Source of the DNA: Ectocarpus siliculosus | Taxonomy: Eukaryota; Sar; Phaeophyceae; Ectocarpales; Ectocarpaceae | DNA length: 64,000 nt | Reading direction: 5' to 3' | Assembly: GCA_000310025.1 (NCBI GenBank) | Contig: FN649751.1 | Location: 3,719,344-3,783,343, forward strand | Shown here: positions 46,901 to 58,629 of the stretch, one piece after another | How the letters are laid out: each line of letters opens with the position of its first letter | Position numbering within the stretch: position 1 is the first letter of the stretch | Program-made: the position numbers and the translations under genes | Notes under the pieces: generated by a model | The model's database searches: none | The model's input: the letters and a program-made list of their open reading frames with translations, nothing else | What the model was told of the DNA's origin: nothing

Positions 46901-49232
46901 GCATATGCTCGGGAAACGGTCCAGATACTACAACAAAGTTTGGTTGGCAAGCATTTTGCGATAACCGTGCACTGCTTGCATGTTTTTCGTTTGTGGCCCT
47001 CGATGGGAGCCACGCAGCTAGGATTTGTTTCGTACAATAGCTCTTGAAAGAGCAGCAGGTTGAATTGCCGTGAAGAAATGAGAACATTGTACTTGGTATT
47101 TTGTGTGGCGGGTATCGCCGCCCGCTGCGGCGACGACATATCCGGCGTTCGTTTCGTAACCCGGCCCCCAGCGTTTACGTGACGAGCGTTAGGTTTTGTG
47201 CACGAGCGATTTAGCTTCCGTTCTTCAGCTCGTCGCATCATGCCCCCTTCCCCCGCAGCCCAACCACGTCAGTGCGAAATTCAACGAGCATTATTGTAGA
47301 CCCTTGGTTGTCGCCGCTCCTCTGTTGCTACTGCTACTGCTACTGCTACTGCTGCTGCTGCTGTAGACGCGCAACAATACCAACACACACACAAGACGAC
47401 TACACTCACTCAACATCCACGCTTGAAAAATACAACAGGGGCTGCTCAAGGGTTTCTTGCCGGCCGTCTTCTCGACCATCGCCTTTGGCATCGGGGGCTT
47501 CTTGATGGTCATCCCGGTGACGCGCAAATTCATCGCCAAGAAGTTCCTCCCGGGTATGTATTGTATGCGTATGGACATGACGAGACTGGCGTAGCTGGCG
47601 TACCTGAATCTACAACCACACCGGCGCTCAGGGGTTGATGTGCGCAGAGGGTTTGTCAAGAGAGCAGTGAGGGATGGGCGTGGCACAAAAGTATGCCAAA
47701 CGAACTTTGTGTGGAGTGTTGTGTTGCGCTTGGACCTTGGAAGACGACAGGACGTTATGATGTCCTTGTGTCGAGAGAGAGAGTGGTTGAAGGAGGGTGA
47801 ATACTGACTTCGAGGCACGGGGGAAAATCGTGCAACCTCCAAAGGGGTGAGCGGAAAAACAGGCGGCGTGGCAAGGCGGCGTGGCGGCAACAGGAAAAGG
47901 TGGCCTGGGCGAGGCTATGTGTGTCGGTTTTCTTACTGGGGGGCGATTTTGTCCACATAGGTAGCAGCCTGTTTGTTTCGTGTGTAGTTTACGGGAGTTT
48001 GCCGGCACACCTTTGCTACGCTCCCTGTTATCCCGTGCCCATTACAACGTATGTTCCAGTGTGACGAGCGGTTTGCAGGACGCTGGAGGCATCATGTTCT
48101 GCTGCTCCTTCTACCGCTACGTTCTTTTTTCGTTCTTCCTCTTCTTGTTTTAGACCCTCTCCCTGGATGTCTTATCTTTTGGCGGTTTCGGCGGTCTCCT
48201 GTCCCCCATAACTGACCTGCGCTTCCTCTTGTTTCTCGCTCGGTGTTGTTCTCTCTTTCGTCTTCACACAAACCAACGCCAACAACGACGACAACGACAA
48301 CGACAACGACAACGATAGCCCCGGGAGAGGGTCCGTCGAAGGAGTTGAGGGACAGCGGGTACTTCTGGATCAACTTCCTCGCCAGCGGGCGGTCGGGAGA
48401 CGGCAAGGACGTGGTCTGCCGCGGCAAGGTCGGCAGCGACAAGGGCGACTGTGGCTACAAGGAGACGGCCAAGGTGCGAACGAGGGCATGCATGCATGCA
48501 TACACGATATTTTAGTAACCCGGGGGCTGAACTGCCGTCATGTAGTCATCCTGTTGGACCTGTGTCTGTCAGGGTGTCTCTGTTGTGCCTCCGGCAGCAG
48601 CTATTGTATGACATAGCCCAGGGCTGCTTGTTGGTGCTGTGCTGTGCTTCAAGTCGGGTAGCAATCCCTGCGCCATGTCTGGTGTGCCCGGTCCTACGTT
48701 GGCTCTGAGTATGGTTGTCAGTAAAGTTGAGACTTTTTTCACGGTTCGGTACCTGAGCTTGACAACCGATTTTTTTGGAGAGGAGCAAAGCAAAGCAATG
48801 AGGACGTTCCGCTTGCGAAACACGGACCACCTCCTTGACGTCCCGAACCAGGCTTGAGTTTGCAGCACGTCGCGCGGGACAACAACCTGTCGAGAGAAGT
48901 ACTCAAAACGTGACCCGTTTTTTCTTTTTTTTCCCGCAGTTCGTCGAGGAAGGAATCCTCACTCCCCCGACGGCGAAAGCAACAGTGACTAACGGGCACC
49001 GCCCCCCTCTCGCCTTTGTGCGTGTACCCCTCGCCCCAAACGTCTGTGTTTGTACACCAATGTTCATGTCACTTGTTTCGTGCAGATGCTTGCCGAGTGC
49101 GGTCTGTGCTTGGCCCTGGACGACCTGGAGTATAAGAAGGGCGGCGTTTTAACAACAGCCTCGGCCATGGGAATGCCCCTCGTCGATAGGTTGAATAAGG
49201 CGGGGATGACGTTCAAGATTTTAGACGAATAA
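42394..49232 (+). CDS. Saccharopine dehydrogenase-like oxidoreductase (SCCPDH family), complete
   Basis: Nine exons (42394-42527, 43148-43280, 43680-43877, 44809-44909, 45310-45470, 46311-46423, 47439-47553, 48319-48473, 49086-49232) give 418 residues, the usual length. All junction phases match. The start 'MSDSSNKYDVVVFGATSFAG' is a Rossmann nucleotide-binding motif directly at the N-terminus, which fixes the ATG. Further family blocks are 'VIITTVGPYAHYGSKVV', 'CDLTGES', 'KIVPSCGFDSIPA', 'GASKGGVSGGTIAS', 'GEGPSKELRDSGYF' and 'TAKMLAECGLCLA'. A hydrophobic segment 'AVFSTIAFGIGGFLMVIP' fits the membrane or lipid-droplet helix of the animal SCCPDH family. The substrate of this family is not established; it is not the lysine-pathway saccharopine dehydrogenase itself. 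Intron 4 has a GC donor (AG|GCAAGT at 44910), and the seventh intron ends in an unusual CAACGA repeat. Confidence 0.93.
43898..43922. repeat. (GA)n microsatellite
   Basis: A GA run about 20 bases after the GT donor of intron 3 (43878) of the oxidoreductase gene. The same gene's intron has a poly-G run at 44112-44130. Both are within the intron and have no coding meaning. Confidence 0.9.
48272..48316 (+). repeat. (CAACGA)n repeat at a splice acceptor
   Basis: CAACGA-type units run directly into the TAG acceptor (48316-48318) of the eighth exon of the oxidoreductase gene, so there is no pyrimidine tract next to the acceptor. The acceptor is still required by phase, and the protein continues correctly ('APGEGPSKE') from it. 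A branch site and pyrimidines further upstream (48150-48250) may serve. Confidence 0.8.
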
Positions 49233-50452
49233 CATGTGACGTTGCTTGCTTCCTTTCTTTTGTCTTGACTGATGCTTAAACTGCAAATGACTGGGATGAT
49301 AGTCCGGGCGGGCAACTCGTTATTTGGCGCAGCAAAGAAGGTGGGTGGAAAATATTTACGTTTTTTCGGAGGCATCAACGTCCCGGAGAAAGTTTTGTTT
49401 TCACGTTTTGCCACCCTTGCACGCTGTGTTGAAAGGCAGCACGAACGGCTTTTCTTTCTCGTCAGACTGTCGGCTTGCCTTTGTTCTTGTCCTGCTGGGT
49501 TTGTGTGTTGCTGGTCTCCTTCTTGTGTCTTTTTTACTTTTTGTTGCACAACATCCTGGCTTCTTTCCGTACCGATCGTCGTTGACTGTACATGGGGGTA
49601 TGAAGTAGCTATATGGTTTGTTGCGGGCCTCAGTCTGTTGACCAAGTCACGCACTCCTTTTTGAGATGGAGAAGCACCTTCTTTCTTGTTCCCGGCAGAG
49701 ACACCACCTGGCGGGCCCTTGTTTCGTTTGTTGATGCTCTGCAGCAACGTGCACGATGCATCTTGCATCGAAAATGAACGCTCTACATCTTCGGTTCGTT
49801 TGGGTCCGTGGCCACCGGTTATCTATCCCCTGAAGAGCGATCGTTTTGACGGGGGGGGGGGTACGTATCTACTCCAGAGAGAGAGAGAGAAAGGTGCCCG
49901 CAGTTTTCTGATTGGCCAATTTTGGCCTGGACGATATGCGTCCGTTGTTTTTTTGGGGTCGAGGGGGACGTCGACGATGACAAAACGGAGTCAGACAACA
50001 GCGATGCCCTATTCGCATTACTTTAGTACGGATAACGTTCAAAGCCTATCCTGCCAACCGAGCTCGTACATGATTTTCTGTGATTGCGAGTCTTTCGCTG
50101 CGGGAGAGCAGTTCACGCACATCAAGCGCGGATGATTGTGTGACGAATCATCCGTGGCAGCAAAGCAAAACCTACCGACCCTTTTCCTTGGTGGTGTTCC
50201 CCGAAGAGCTAGCTCACTTATTTATGTGCACAATAAACCTCACCACGATGTAGATACGTGATGGCGCTTACGTCGTTTGGTTGGGGGGACGACAGCCTGT
50301 GCTCGGTCGTTCCATCTCGGGCGTGTACATCTCGAAAAGAAGCCCAAAAATTGGAATTTAAAATTATATTTTCCCTAATTGCAAATTGGGGTTTGAGCCG
50401 GCACAATCCCCCAAAAAAGCAATGAAGAATCTTATCCGAAATTTCGATACTT

Positions 50453-50640
50453 TAATCAAGTGAAAAAACTGATCGGAATCCATAGATTAATCAAGTAAAA
50501 AAACTGATCGGAATTCATAATCAAGTGAAAAATGTGATCTGAATCCATAGATTAGTCAAGTAAAAAAACTGATCGGAATCCATAGATTAGTCAAGTAAAA
50601 AATGTCACACTTTTTTCCATAGATTAATCAAGTCAAACTT
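50453..50640 (+). repeat. AT-rich minisatellite, ~35-bp unit, about 5 copies
   Basis: Units start at about 50453, 50489, 50519, 50554, 50589 and 50626 (partial). The consensus begins AATCAAGTAAAAAAACTGAT and continues CGGAATCCATAGATT. Copies differ by a few bases; one is shortened and two have a GTG-variant middle. Its base composition is unlike the rest of the window. Confidence 0.9.
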
Positions 50641-51089
50641 GTCCCACTTGCTCAACTCTTAAATCAAGCCAATCGAACCAAACCGAACCAAAACAAAACA
50701 AAACAACTGCTGACTGTGTGCCAGCACGCATGCATGCCCCTTTCTGGAGGAGGCACGCAGCTCTGTACTGCTGCTGTGTGGACTTTGTGACCCCTGCGCC
50801 CGATGCGCATGTGACTCTTCTGTGGTGCATCTCCCAAATCAGATAGATGCGGTGTCCCACCAGGCTGCTGTGTGCCAGCAAGCGCCTGTGGCGCGCATAC
50901 ACGCACTGCCGTCACATGTCTCACAACTTTTCGGAAGATAGAACAGAACAGGCTTGCTCACTATCCATGGGACCATCCCCGCAGTGCCTGCTCGCTGCTA
51001 TTAGATTATCATTAGATGGTCCCGGTATTTGACTCCTTTTTCGCGCGAACAAGTTGAGACGACCTGACGCGCACGCAACCGGAAATAGA

Positions 51090-51420
51090 TATCGAAACAG
51101 TACCGGGACCGCCCGCCACGGCGGGAAAACCCCCCGGGAATTTTCCCGACGTGTACCCTGGAAAATATCCCCGGGAATTTACCACCATATTTCGGTAGTA
51201 CCGGGAACCAACCGCCGAAGGCCGTACCACACCGAAAAACGAAATTCCGCATTCCGCCGAAAAAGTATCGTCATATTGCGTGACCGCCGAAAAAGTACCC
51301 CACCCACCAAAAGTTCAAGTGCCGGGAACCGCCATATAATAAATAAATGTACCGTCGTCATATTGGGTGACCGTGGAAAAGTATTACCAAAAAACGAAGT
51401 ACCGGGAACAGCCTAAAAAT
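51090..51420 (+). repeat. Degenerate repeat array with a CCGGGAACC motif
   Basis: The motif (T/G)(A)CCGGGA(A)CC recurs at about 51101, 51209, 51330 and 51401. A longer block, CGTCATATTG(C/G)GTGACCG followed by GAAAAGTA, occurs at about 51270 and 51356, giving a period near 87 bases. A short palindrome (CGGGAATTTTCCCG) lies near 51136. It is non-coding and could be an old tandem array or part of a non-autonomous element. Confidence 0.6.
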
Positions 51421-52147
51421 CGTAGTAGTAGTGCCTTTCTTCGTGCGACGCCATCGTACACAATGACCCAACAAACGGCACTTGAAGTAAAAATCAATTG
51501 GGGAAGCAGCCCGTGGGCACACGGCAATCTATATTTACATTGGGCGTCAATAACGCCTGATTCAAGTGGTGGAATTCGGACGCGAGGACTCCAATAGTGC
51601 GTGCAGAATGCAGGAAGAGGGTTCGATTCAAATAGGACGCTACAAGTTCAACTCTGGGCTCCCGCTCCAACGAAAACATGTCGCGCCGAGCGAAAAAATA
51701 CGAGGAGGCGTGTTTTAAGTTTTAAATGAACAATCCGCACACCCGATCTCTGCCTGCTTTGACATGACGGTGCCCCTCGCGGTACTCCGCCCTGCCTGGA
51801 GACCATAACGGTAAACTCCCTCCTCAACGATGATCGACAAGAGCAGAGCAATCATCGAGCGGACGGCACAAGCATAGCTGCGATGCATATGCATACGGTG
51901 CAAATACTCGGCGGGTGTTTTGGTGCGGTGAGACAGATGTAAGAAGCACTCCTTCCTCCTTCTTATCTCACCTTGTCGGAAACATCACCACGCCGCGCCA
52001 ACATCGCACCACGCCGTGTCGCGTGCTGTGCAAACGTTTTTCACTTCAGCAGCAGGGCTTTGACCTATCGCCACGCGTTGCGTTGTTTCACCCGCTTCGG
52101 CCCCCAGTAGAGCTCACTCTGTAGATCTGTGTGGGCGTTGCAGCTGG

Positions 52148-55100
52148 TTGGGTGGACCGAGGCCCACGAGAAGGTCGGGGATGAAGAGGGATATTTTTGG
52201 GGGCTGGTGGTGGGCGGTGGTGAGGATCTTCAGGATCTTCTCGCTGGTGGCGGCTTTACACACTACGACCGCCGTCGGTTCCGGGAAGCTCGGGGCACCT
52301 CTAGACCACGACACAGACGCGGCAGGTCGTCATCGATGGAGAATACACAGACACACCGAGGAGGAAACTAAGGAGGGGGCTGCGGGAGCCGACGACCCTA
52401 CCGTCGACCTTCATGTGTCAACAACGATCCAACACGAGCTGAGTGAGTACACAGGCTGGAGCCCCGAGCTGCTGGCCGGGAGAGATGGAGATGATGGCAC
52501 GGGGGCACGGCGGGTAGTGTCCGGCGTCGCGGCGCCACCTGGGGGTATCCTCGAGAGCACTTTCTCGGCGTATCGCGAAATCTCTGGGGAGATCCTGGTA
52601 GGTTGCAACTGAGGGGAATGTTTCTCTGCATTAAGCCATTACTACTGCTGTGTACAGTAGTCTAGTCTACAAGTTTCTCTCCGTAGGATTTGGGTGAGGC
52701 CTCCTGCGCTGGCCGGTGGTCCCGCCCGCACTTTGTTGCCTCCGTTGAAAGTACCAAAGTTTTGACCACAAACAGGCCCTTGTACATTGTACTTACCCTA
52801 TCTTCTCAACATGTTGCTAGTCTATAGGGATCGTGTAGGGCATTAGTGACCTGCACAGCAAGGTCTTTGCCGCATAGACTACTGTATAGGCTTTTCACGT
52901 TTCTGTAAGTTTAATTGAGCGTTCGCGAATACCGCACAAGGTAACACCACCGGTGACATCTACATTGTGTGCATACATATGTACGTGCATACCATATTTC
53001 CTGCTGTTAGCAGACTGCTGTACAACAGCAGTACCAGCGTAGAACGCCTTCCAATTCCGCGCAATACATCACACCGACCGGTGATATCATGCGAAAATAT
53101 TGTCACCCGATGAGTGTTGTATGTGGGGTGGTATCTTCGGTGATCCTATTAACTGATCTGAGTTGTCATTACGGTTTGTGTTTATCCTGACCCTCAAGAA
53201 TATTGTCAGCAGGGGGAGGGTGGTATTTGTTGTGTGGGGGGGTGTTATCTTGTGTGGTAGTGCACGGAAAGTCGCAATTCAGTAGTGAACGGCGCTTACT
53301 ACCGCTGTAGTCTACACAGGGGAGGGATTGAAGAATGTTGTGAGACTTGAGTCCCTACTAATGTTAAAACTTAAAAGGCAAGAACCGTAGCCCGTGTTGA
53401 TCAACATGGATGTATGCATACAATGTGAGAGCGCAACAAGCCGACCTCCGTCAGGGTTGATGTTACTCCATCTTTCCGGGTGGTGTTCCTCCTCCTCTCA
53501 TGAACACTGGTGTTGAAATCTTGGACGCCCATTAACGGTCACGCCTTCCATAGACACGGCCAACACGGGTAGGTTGCCGGCTACATGCCCGTCCGCACAC
53601 ACACGTTGACACAAATATCACGTTTGCTTATAAACCGTCTTCACAGAAGAGGTGGGGGCCCGAATATGCCAAAACCACCCTGTTTTCGGGAGGGATGGAA
53701 TTCTCGGACGGGGGCAAGGTGGTAGGGGACAAGATGCTGAACGCCGTGCTGCGGCAAGAGAGCTTCCTCGCGGTTTTCACAGGCAAGAAATCTCGGCAGT
53801 GTTGTTATGCCCAGAGGCTCTAACGTTGACAACTTGTGTGGAGAAGCATCGATCGCCCTATCATTCGGTTTATCCGCCCGCCAATGAGCAGATAATGCCG
53901 TCACTTGAGAACTTGGTGGTTGACAAGCTGAGGCCCGAAACGACCAAAAATTAAACGGAATACTGGTAGACAATTTTCTAGCTGCTGTTGAACGTGAGTA
54001 TCGCTGTGGTCTGACCGACAATTGTCCCATCCGGTTTTGGTCCTTTCTGGATGTAATCGGAAGGATCTAGGACATGTCAATTGGACGAAATTCTTATCAG
54101 AGATTCTCGCACTTCCCGCAGGAGTATCCACCACCGCCGGGCATGATGACCTCTACGAACAGAGCTACCCCATCGTGCTCAACGGAACGCTCGGCCGGCT
54201 AATGGCCGCCGCCGGGGTGCGGTACGAGGCGGTCAACGTGGCGATGGGCAACACAAGAGTAGCACCGTACAGGTGCAAAACCACAAGTAGTATCCGAAAC
54301 ATGACTCCGTTCTTCAGGAAACATCGAGAAGCGACACAGATAACCATCAACCTCAGATTACCGCCCGCCCATCCTCCCGATCAAACGCCCCCCACGAACC
54401 CCTTCCCCTGTGGCCCCAAATCCATCGATCAATTTGTTTGAGAAGTCGACCTTGAGGCGGCCGGCCCTTTTCTTCTTTAGGCTTTGGTTTTCGTTGAACC
54501 GATCGAAAGATCAGCAGTGCGTTATATCGAGGTATGCTCCGTGCCAGCGGATGTTGTTCCTCGGAGTGATTCCTGTTATTTTTCACGCGTCTCCCGCTAC
54601 AACGCTCCTTGCCATTCTTCGCCAACTTGTCTTCCGCGTCCCGAATGTCCATACGCTATTTCCCCCCCTTGCTTTGCAATCTCCATTCTTCTCCTTGGCA
54701 TGGACCTATATCTGGACGATATGGCCGCCCTGCCAGCTTTTGCGTCGACAGTCTTGCGGGGTATGACGCCGACATAATCTCCTGGGAAATGGTACGTTTT
54801 TTTTGTCGCAGATAAAACCGCACCCCGTACTGAATTTAAGCCGTAGGATGGAGCCCAACGAAGGAAGACTAACCCAAATCGAGTGAAAGTTTCCCGCCTT
54901 CACCCTCCGCAATCACCTTTCCTTGTTTCCCCAACGTTCTGGCAGCACATGATGGTTGCCGGGAAACATGCAGCCCCTCCGGCGTTGGAGCTGTTCATCA
55001 GGTCAGCCTCGGTGCTGCCCAAACGCCCCGCGGTGCTCCTGACAGATGCTTCGCCAGTCAACACCGATTGTCCCAAATTTAACAAAGGCACCCGACTTCG

Positions 55101-57550
55101 AAACGACGGGTGAGTCTCAGAGTGGGTGTCCCCTAGCCACGGCACATTGCACCGCCCCAGCGCATCTCTATTGAGCCACTGAATCCGTTGGGAGAACATT
55201 AAATATCGGGGTGACAACATGGGCCCGCTTTTAAGGTGCCTTTATTGGCTGTGGTTCTTCGTTCGCCTGCTTGCTGCCCCGCGTGAATCGGACGTGCGTG
55301 GGTCAGTGAAGAAGTCCAGTGGCGAAGGACTCAAAATATCATCGACTACCGGTGACACCCCGTACGGTAGGCGTATCTGGCGCTAACTGAAGCGCAAGAA
55401 CAACTCTGCCTTGTGTTGTATGTTTATCATCAGATCCCCGTCGCAATTACTTTTCGACCCAAATCGTAGTTCCAATATTTTCCTTTTGTCGAATGTGTAT
55501 GCCCTTCCCCTCCTGCGTCTCCGCCTTCCCCACACCTTTCGGTCGTGCTCCTTGCCTCGCGCTCAGGCTTCCACTCTTTGCTACCCCATCTCTTGATTTT
55601 GACGTCGTCATGTTTTCCTCTCTTGTACTCGAAACTTCTTTTTCCCTATGAAAACACACTTGGAATCGGTGCGCTATCTCGAAGGCTCGTCGCGGCCGGC
55701 CGAGACAACGACCTTATGGAGGTCTACCGTGAGTTTGGCCTTCACAGGATGACGCCATCGAGTCTGGTCCCAGAAAATACTTGTGGGAACGAAGTGTTCG
55801 ATTACCATCGCCTGTATAACGCCTCTCTGAAAGATATTCCGCGCCCCTCAAGGTGAGCGAGCCGAGGTTGTGTTTTCTGTGGTGTGAACGAGAACTTTCC
55901 CATGTTGTCGAGCGATGCAATCTGTCGGCTTCCCCCGGGGTCGTTGTGTCGTTCAAACCAAGCGGAAGCACGTGGTGGTTGCCGTGCGTTCGCTTCCTTC
56001 ACGTGTACGTCTTCGCCGGATTTGGGATAGCACGGGAATGGATGACCGTTGTCCGACTCGAACATGGACTGAGGTTGGCGTACGAGAAAATAGTTTTTAG
56101 CTTGTCTTTTTTGCATTTTCTCGGGGACACTTCCGTTCTGAGTGCTGATCACTTTCCGTGCCCAAAGATCGCCGACGTGACTCAGTAACATACGCAAGAG
56201 ACTAGCAGAGACAAAGAGGAAGCCCACCTCAAAAGCCCGTATTTTAGCAATGTGCACAGGGGTACACACAGCAGTATTATCATGCCTAATCTCTCTGGTG
56301 TGGGGCAGATGTCCCTTCCAGAACCAATGAACTGATACTATCCACCAGTTCATCCATTCATCAGTCAAACACGTCTGTTTGATTCCTTCCTCTCTCCCTT
56401 CCGCCGACTGTCGCCTGTCCGGTCATGAACGCATGTGTGTTGGGTACGGCGCAACAGCTGGCACGCCGGCCCTCCTGGGCACCAGCTAGTGGCCGATATG
56501 TTATTCATGCACTACGCAGAGGTGTTCCTCAAGGCTGTCGGACGCCTCGAGGACGTAGCGCCGGGCGTCACTGCTAGACAGCTCCGAGATTCCGGCGGAG
56601 AAATAATACCGGGCGATGCCGCTGTCTCTAGTTCTGAAAGGGAGACTCGCGAAAGCATCCGCGATCTAACGTCACTTCGAGAGACCCTTGGCTTGGTGGT
56701 AGAGGCCGTTGACGATAATGACAACGTGTATATGGGCGGTGGACGGGGCGATATCCTTCCTCCGCCCGCGTGGTGTGCGGGGTGGCGTTTTTGCTTGGGA
56801 GCGGGCAGCTACAGGTGCGCCAACACGTACTTCCCTCAGGCCGCGGGAAAAGGTGCCAGGCTCGTGGGCATGGTATCCGCCAAATCGCCTGCCATTTTGA
56901 ATCTCGATCACAAGGAAATGATCGCGGAGCCGACCAGCGGTCATTGGGCGATGACGCTGAATGAGGAGTCTGAACGTCTTTTGGATTACTTGAAAACGTT
57001 TCCGCCGGAAGGTTTTCACCATCCGATAGACTTGAAGCTCGTTTTGGTTGGAGACGCGGCCTCCGGAGCAATCGAGTTTGAGTTCGAAACGATCGGAGTT
57101 CCCGCGGGAACAGAGGGGTGGCTGTCCGAGGAGGAGGAGGAGGAGGAGGAGGAGGGGAAGGACGACAGAGCGGAGGAACTGGTGGATGGCAACGAGGACC
57201 AAGAGGCTGCGAAAGAGGAGAAAGTAGACGAAAAACAAGAAGAGGCGGGCAGTCATCGAGCGATGCAGGATCAGCTGCAGCAGATGAATTCGATGTCTCA
57301 AGACTCGCGGGTGGTCATCTGCAAGCCAGATTTTATCACCCGCGTCGACTTCACGGACTCGACCCAGGTTACGTTCAGGGTTGATGGAGTCGTAGCTATA
57401 GCTGAGGAGCTTGAGCAGGGTTTTATGACACAAGGATCGTGCGTGATCCTTGAGACAGACGTCGGAGTAGGTCGACACACGGTCTCTGTGGAACCACTCC
57501 ACAGCGGAGCGCCCTATGTGGCGGTTTCCCACTTGTTGTACCCGGCGTAG
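52148..57550 (+). CDS. SGNH-hydrolase-like protein with N-terminal signal/anchor, stramenopile type
   Basis: Seven exons (52148-52597, 53647-53782, 54122-54272, 54737-54791, 54946-55109, 55685-55852, 56458-57550) join in phase to a TAG and give 738 residues, or 727 if the second ATG (52181) is used. The N-terminus has basic residues and then 'WWWAVVRIFRIFSLVAALH', a signal peptide or type II anchor, so the rest is probably in the secretory lumen or outside. The SGNH-like blocks are 'GVSTTAGHDDLYEQSYP' (block I), 'VNVAMGNTRVAPY' (Gly-Asn block), 'GYDADIISWEM', 'VLPKRPAVLL', 'AAGRDNDLMEVYREFG' and 'SWHAGPPGHQL', with the histidine expected of block V but no aspartate three residues before it. 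A C-terminal ~300-residue region follows, with a Glu/Asp-rich low-complexity stretch (codons from 57129) and a beta-rich end. Substrate unknown; ester hydrolysis on glycans is a guess. The intron after the second exon has a GC donor (53783). Confidence 0.8.
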
Positions 57551-58629
57551 CTGACGGACTCAACTCACGTATTTGTCATGTGATGACGGTCGTTTTCGCC
57601 ATAGCATATCCCGATGTCGGTAGGTTTGGTGTATTTTCAACTGCAAGGGGTGAAATGGTGTACGGCCCGAAGTGAGTGTACAGTATTCATAGCGTCACCG
57701 TCAAAAATTGTGATTGCAGGGAAGTCTTGAAGGACGCTCTTCTAATCCCTTTGTATCGTCGTGTCGTGTTTCGAGGGCTTTCTTTGTGGTTTGACTTCTT
57801 GGAGTTTGATCAGAATATCTCTTCTCAGACGCAAGCTGTTTCACCAATCCAACGAGACACCACTGACGTTTGGTAGCGTGCTGTCGGGGTCCCTACTCGG
57901 ATTCATATTTCCGAGGCCCGGATGTTACGGCTGGCTGCCGTCAGTTTTTTTGTAGCGCGGTTGGCAGAAAAGCATGCGCCGCACTCATAGCCGTCGATCG
58001 AGGCAGTCACTTGCACTTCGCGGTACCGCGTATTGAACAGGTGCAGCAGCTGAAGTGACGACAAGGATTTGGATCATCCAAACCGTCAACGCCTTTTCTA
58101 TGATTTCGATAGCTTGCTCGGATTACATTCCACGCGCACACACCTGACATTTCCAGTTCAATACTTTCGCATGGAAAGTATGGCGTGGAGGCGTGGTCAA
58201 GTGCCAGCAAGCAAGACATATAGATTGATAGATGTGGTTACATGCAACAAGCACAGAAAAGGCTCAAAACTTGTCTCTACACGTCCCGGTTCCCGTGCCA
58301 TACCCACGCCATTTAACAATAAACACATCGCCACAGCATTGGACGTACATCGCGTGTTCTTGCGTAGTTCGTGCATGGCACTGTTTTCAATCTTGGTCCC
58401 TCCAAGCATCAGCTATGTATGTAGCAAATTTCTCTGCACCAACATAGCCACATCCATTCGTATACGTCACACGCTACCCTCGGTCCGTTGCAGGGTCTTA
58501 TCTTAGCCGCGGCCTGTGCCACTTTGAGGATTATAGGTACGTCCGCGGTTGTGGAACATTGTCTCGCCTATTCGCTAGTGCATGAAGAAACTTGTCTCTG
58601 CGTTTCCTGGTTTGTCAACCAAGTCCGCT
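57551..58629. other. Convergent intergenic DNA, no gene seen
   Basis: About 1.1 kb between the stop of the SGNH-like gene and the likely stop of the oxidase gene. No frame with family resemblance. A further 3' exon of the oxidase could lie here if its last intron uses the GTAAGT donor at about 58834. Confidence 0.4.

Larger units (their letters stand above)
49233..52147. other. Intergenic DNA with repeats, no gene seen
   Basis: 2.9 kb between two plus-strand genes, the only same-strand neighbours in the window. It is partly AT-rich and holds the two repeat arrays listed separately. A B-box-like GGTTCGATTC at about 51629 is not accompanied by a good A box. Open frames here show no family motif. 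Confidence 0.45.

Noticed and set aside
54692-54780. Open frame starting MDLYLDDMAALPAFAS just before the fourth exon of the SGNH-like gene
   Set aside because: It looks protein-like, but the frame that gives the conserved 'GYDADIISWEM' is another one, entered from the acceptor at 54735-54736.
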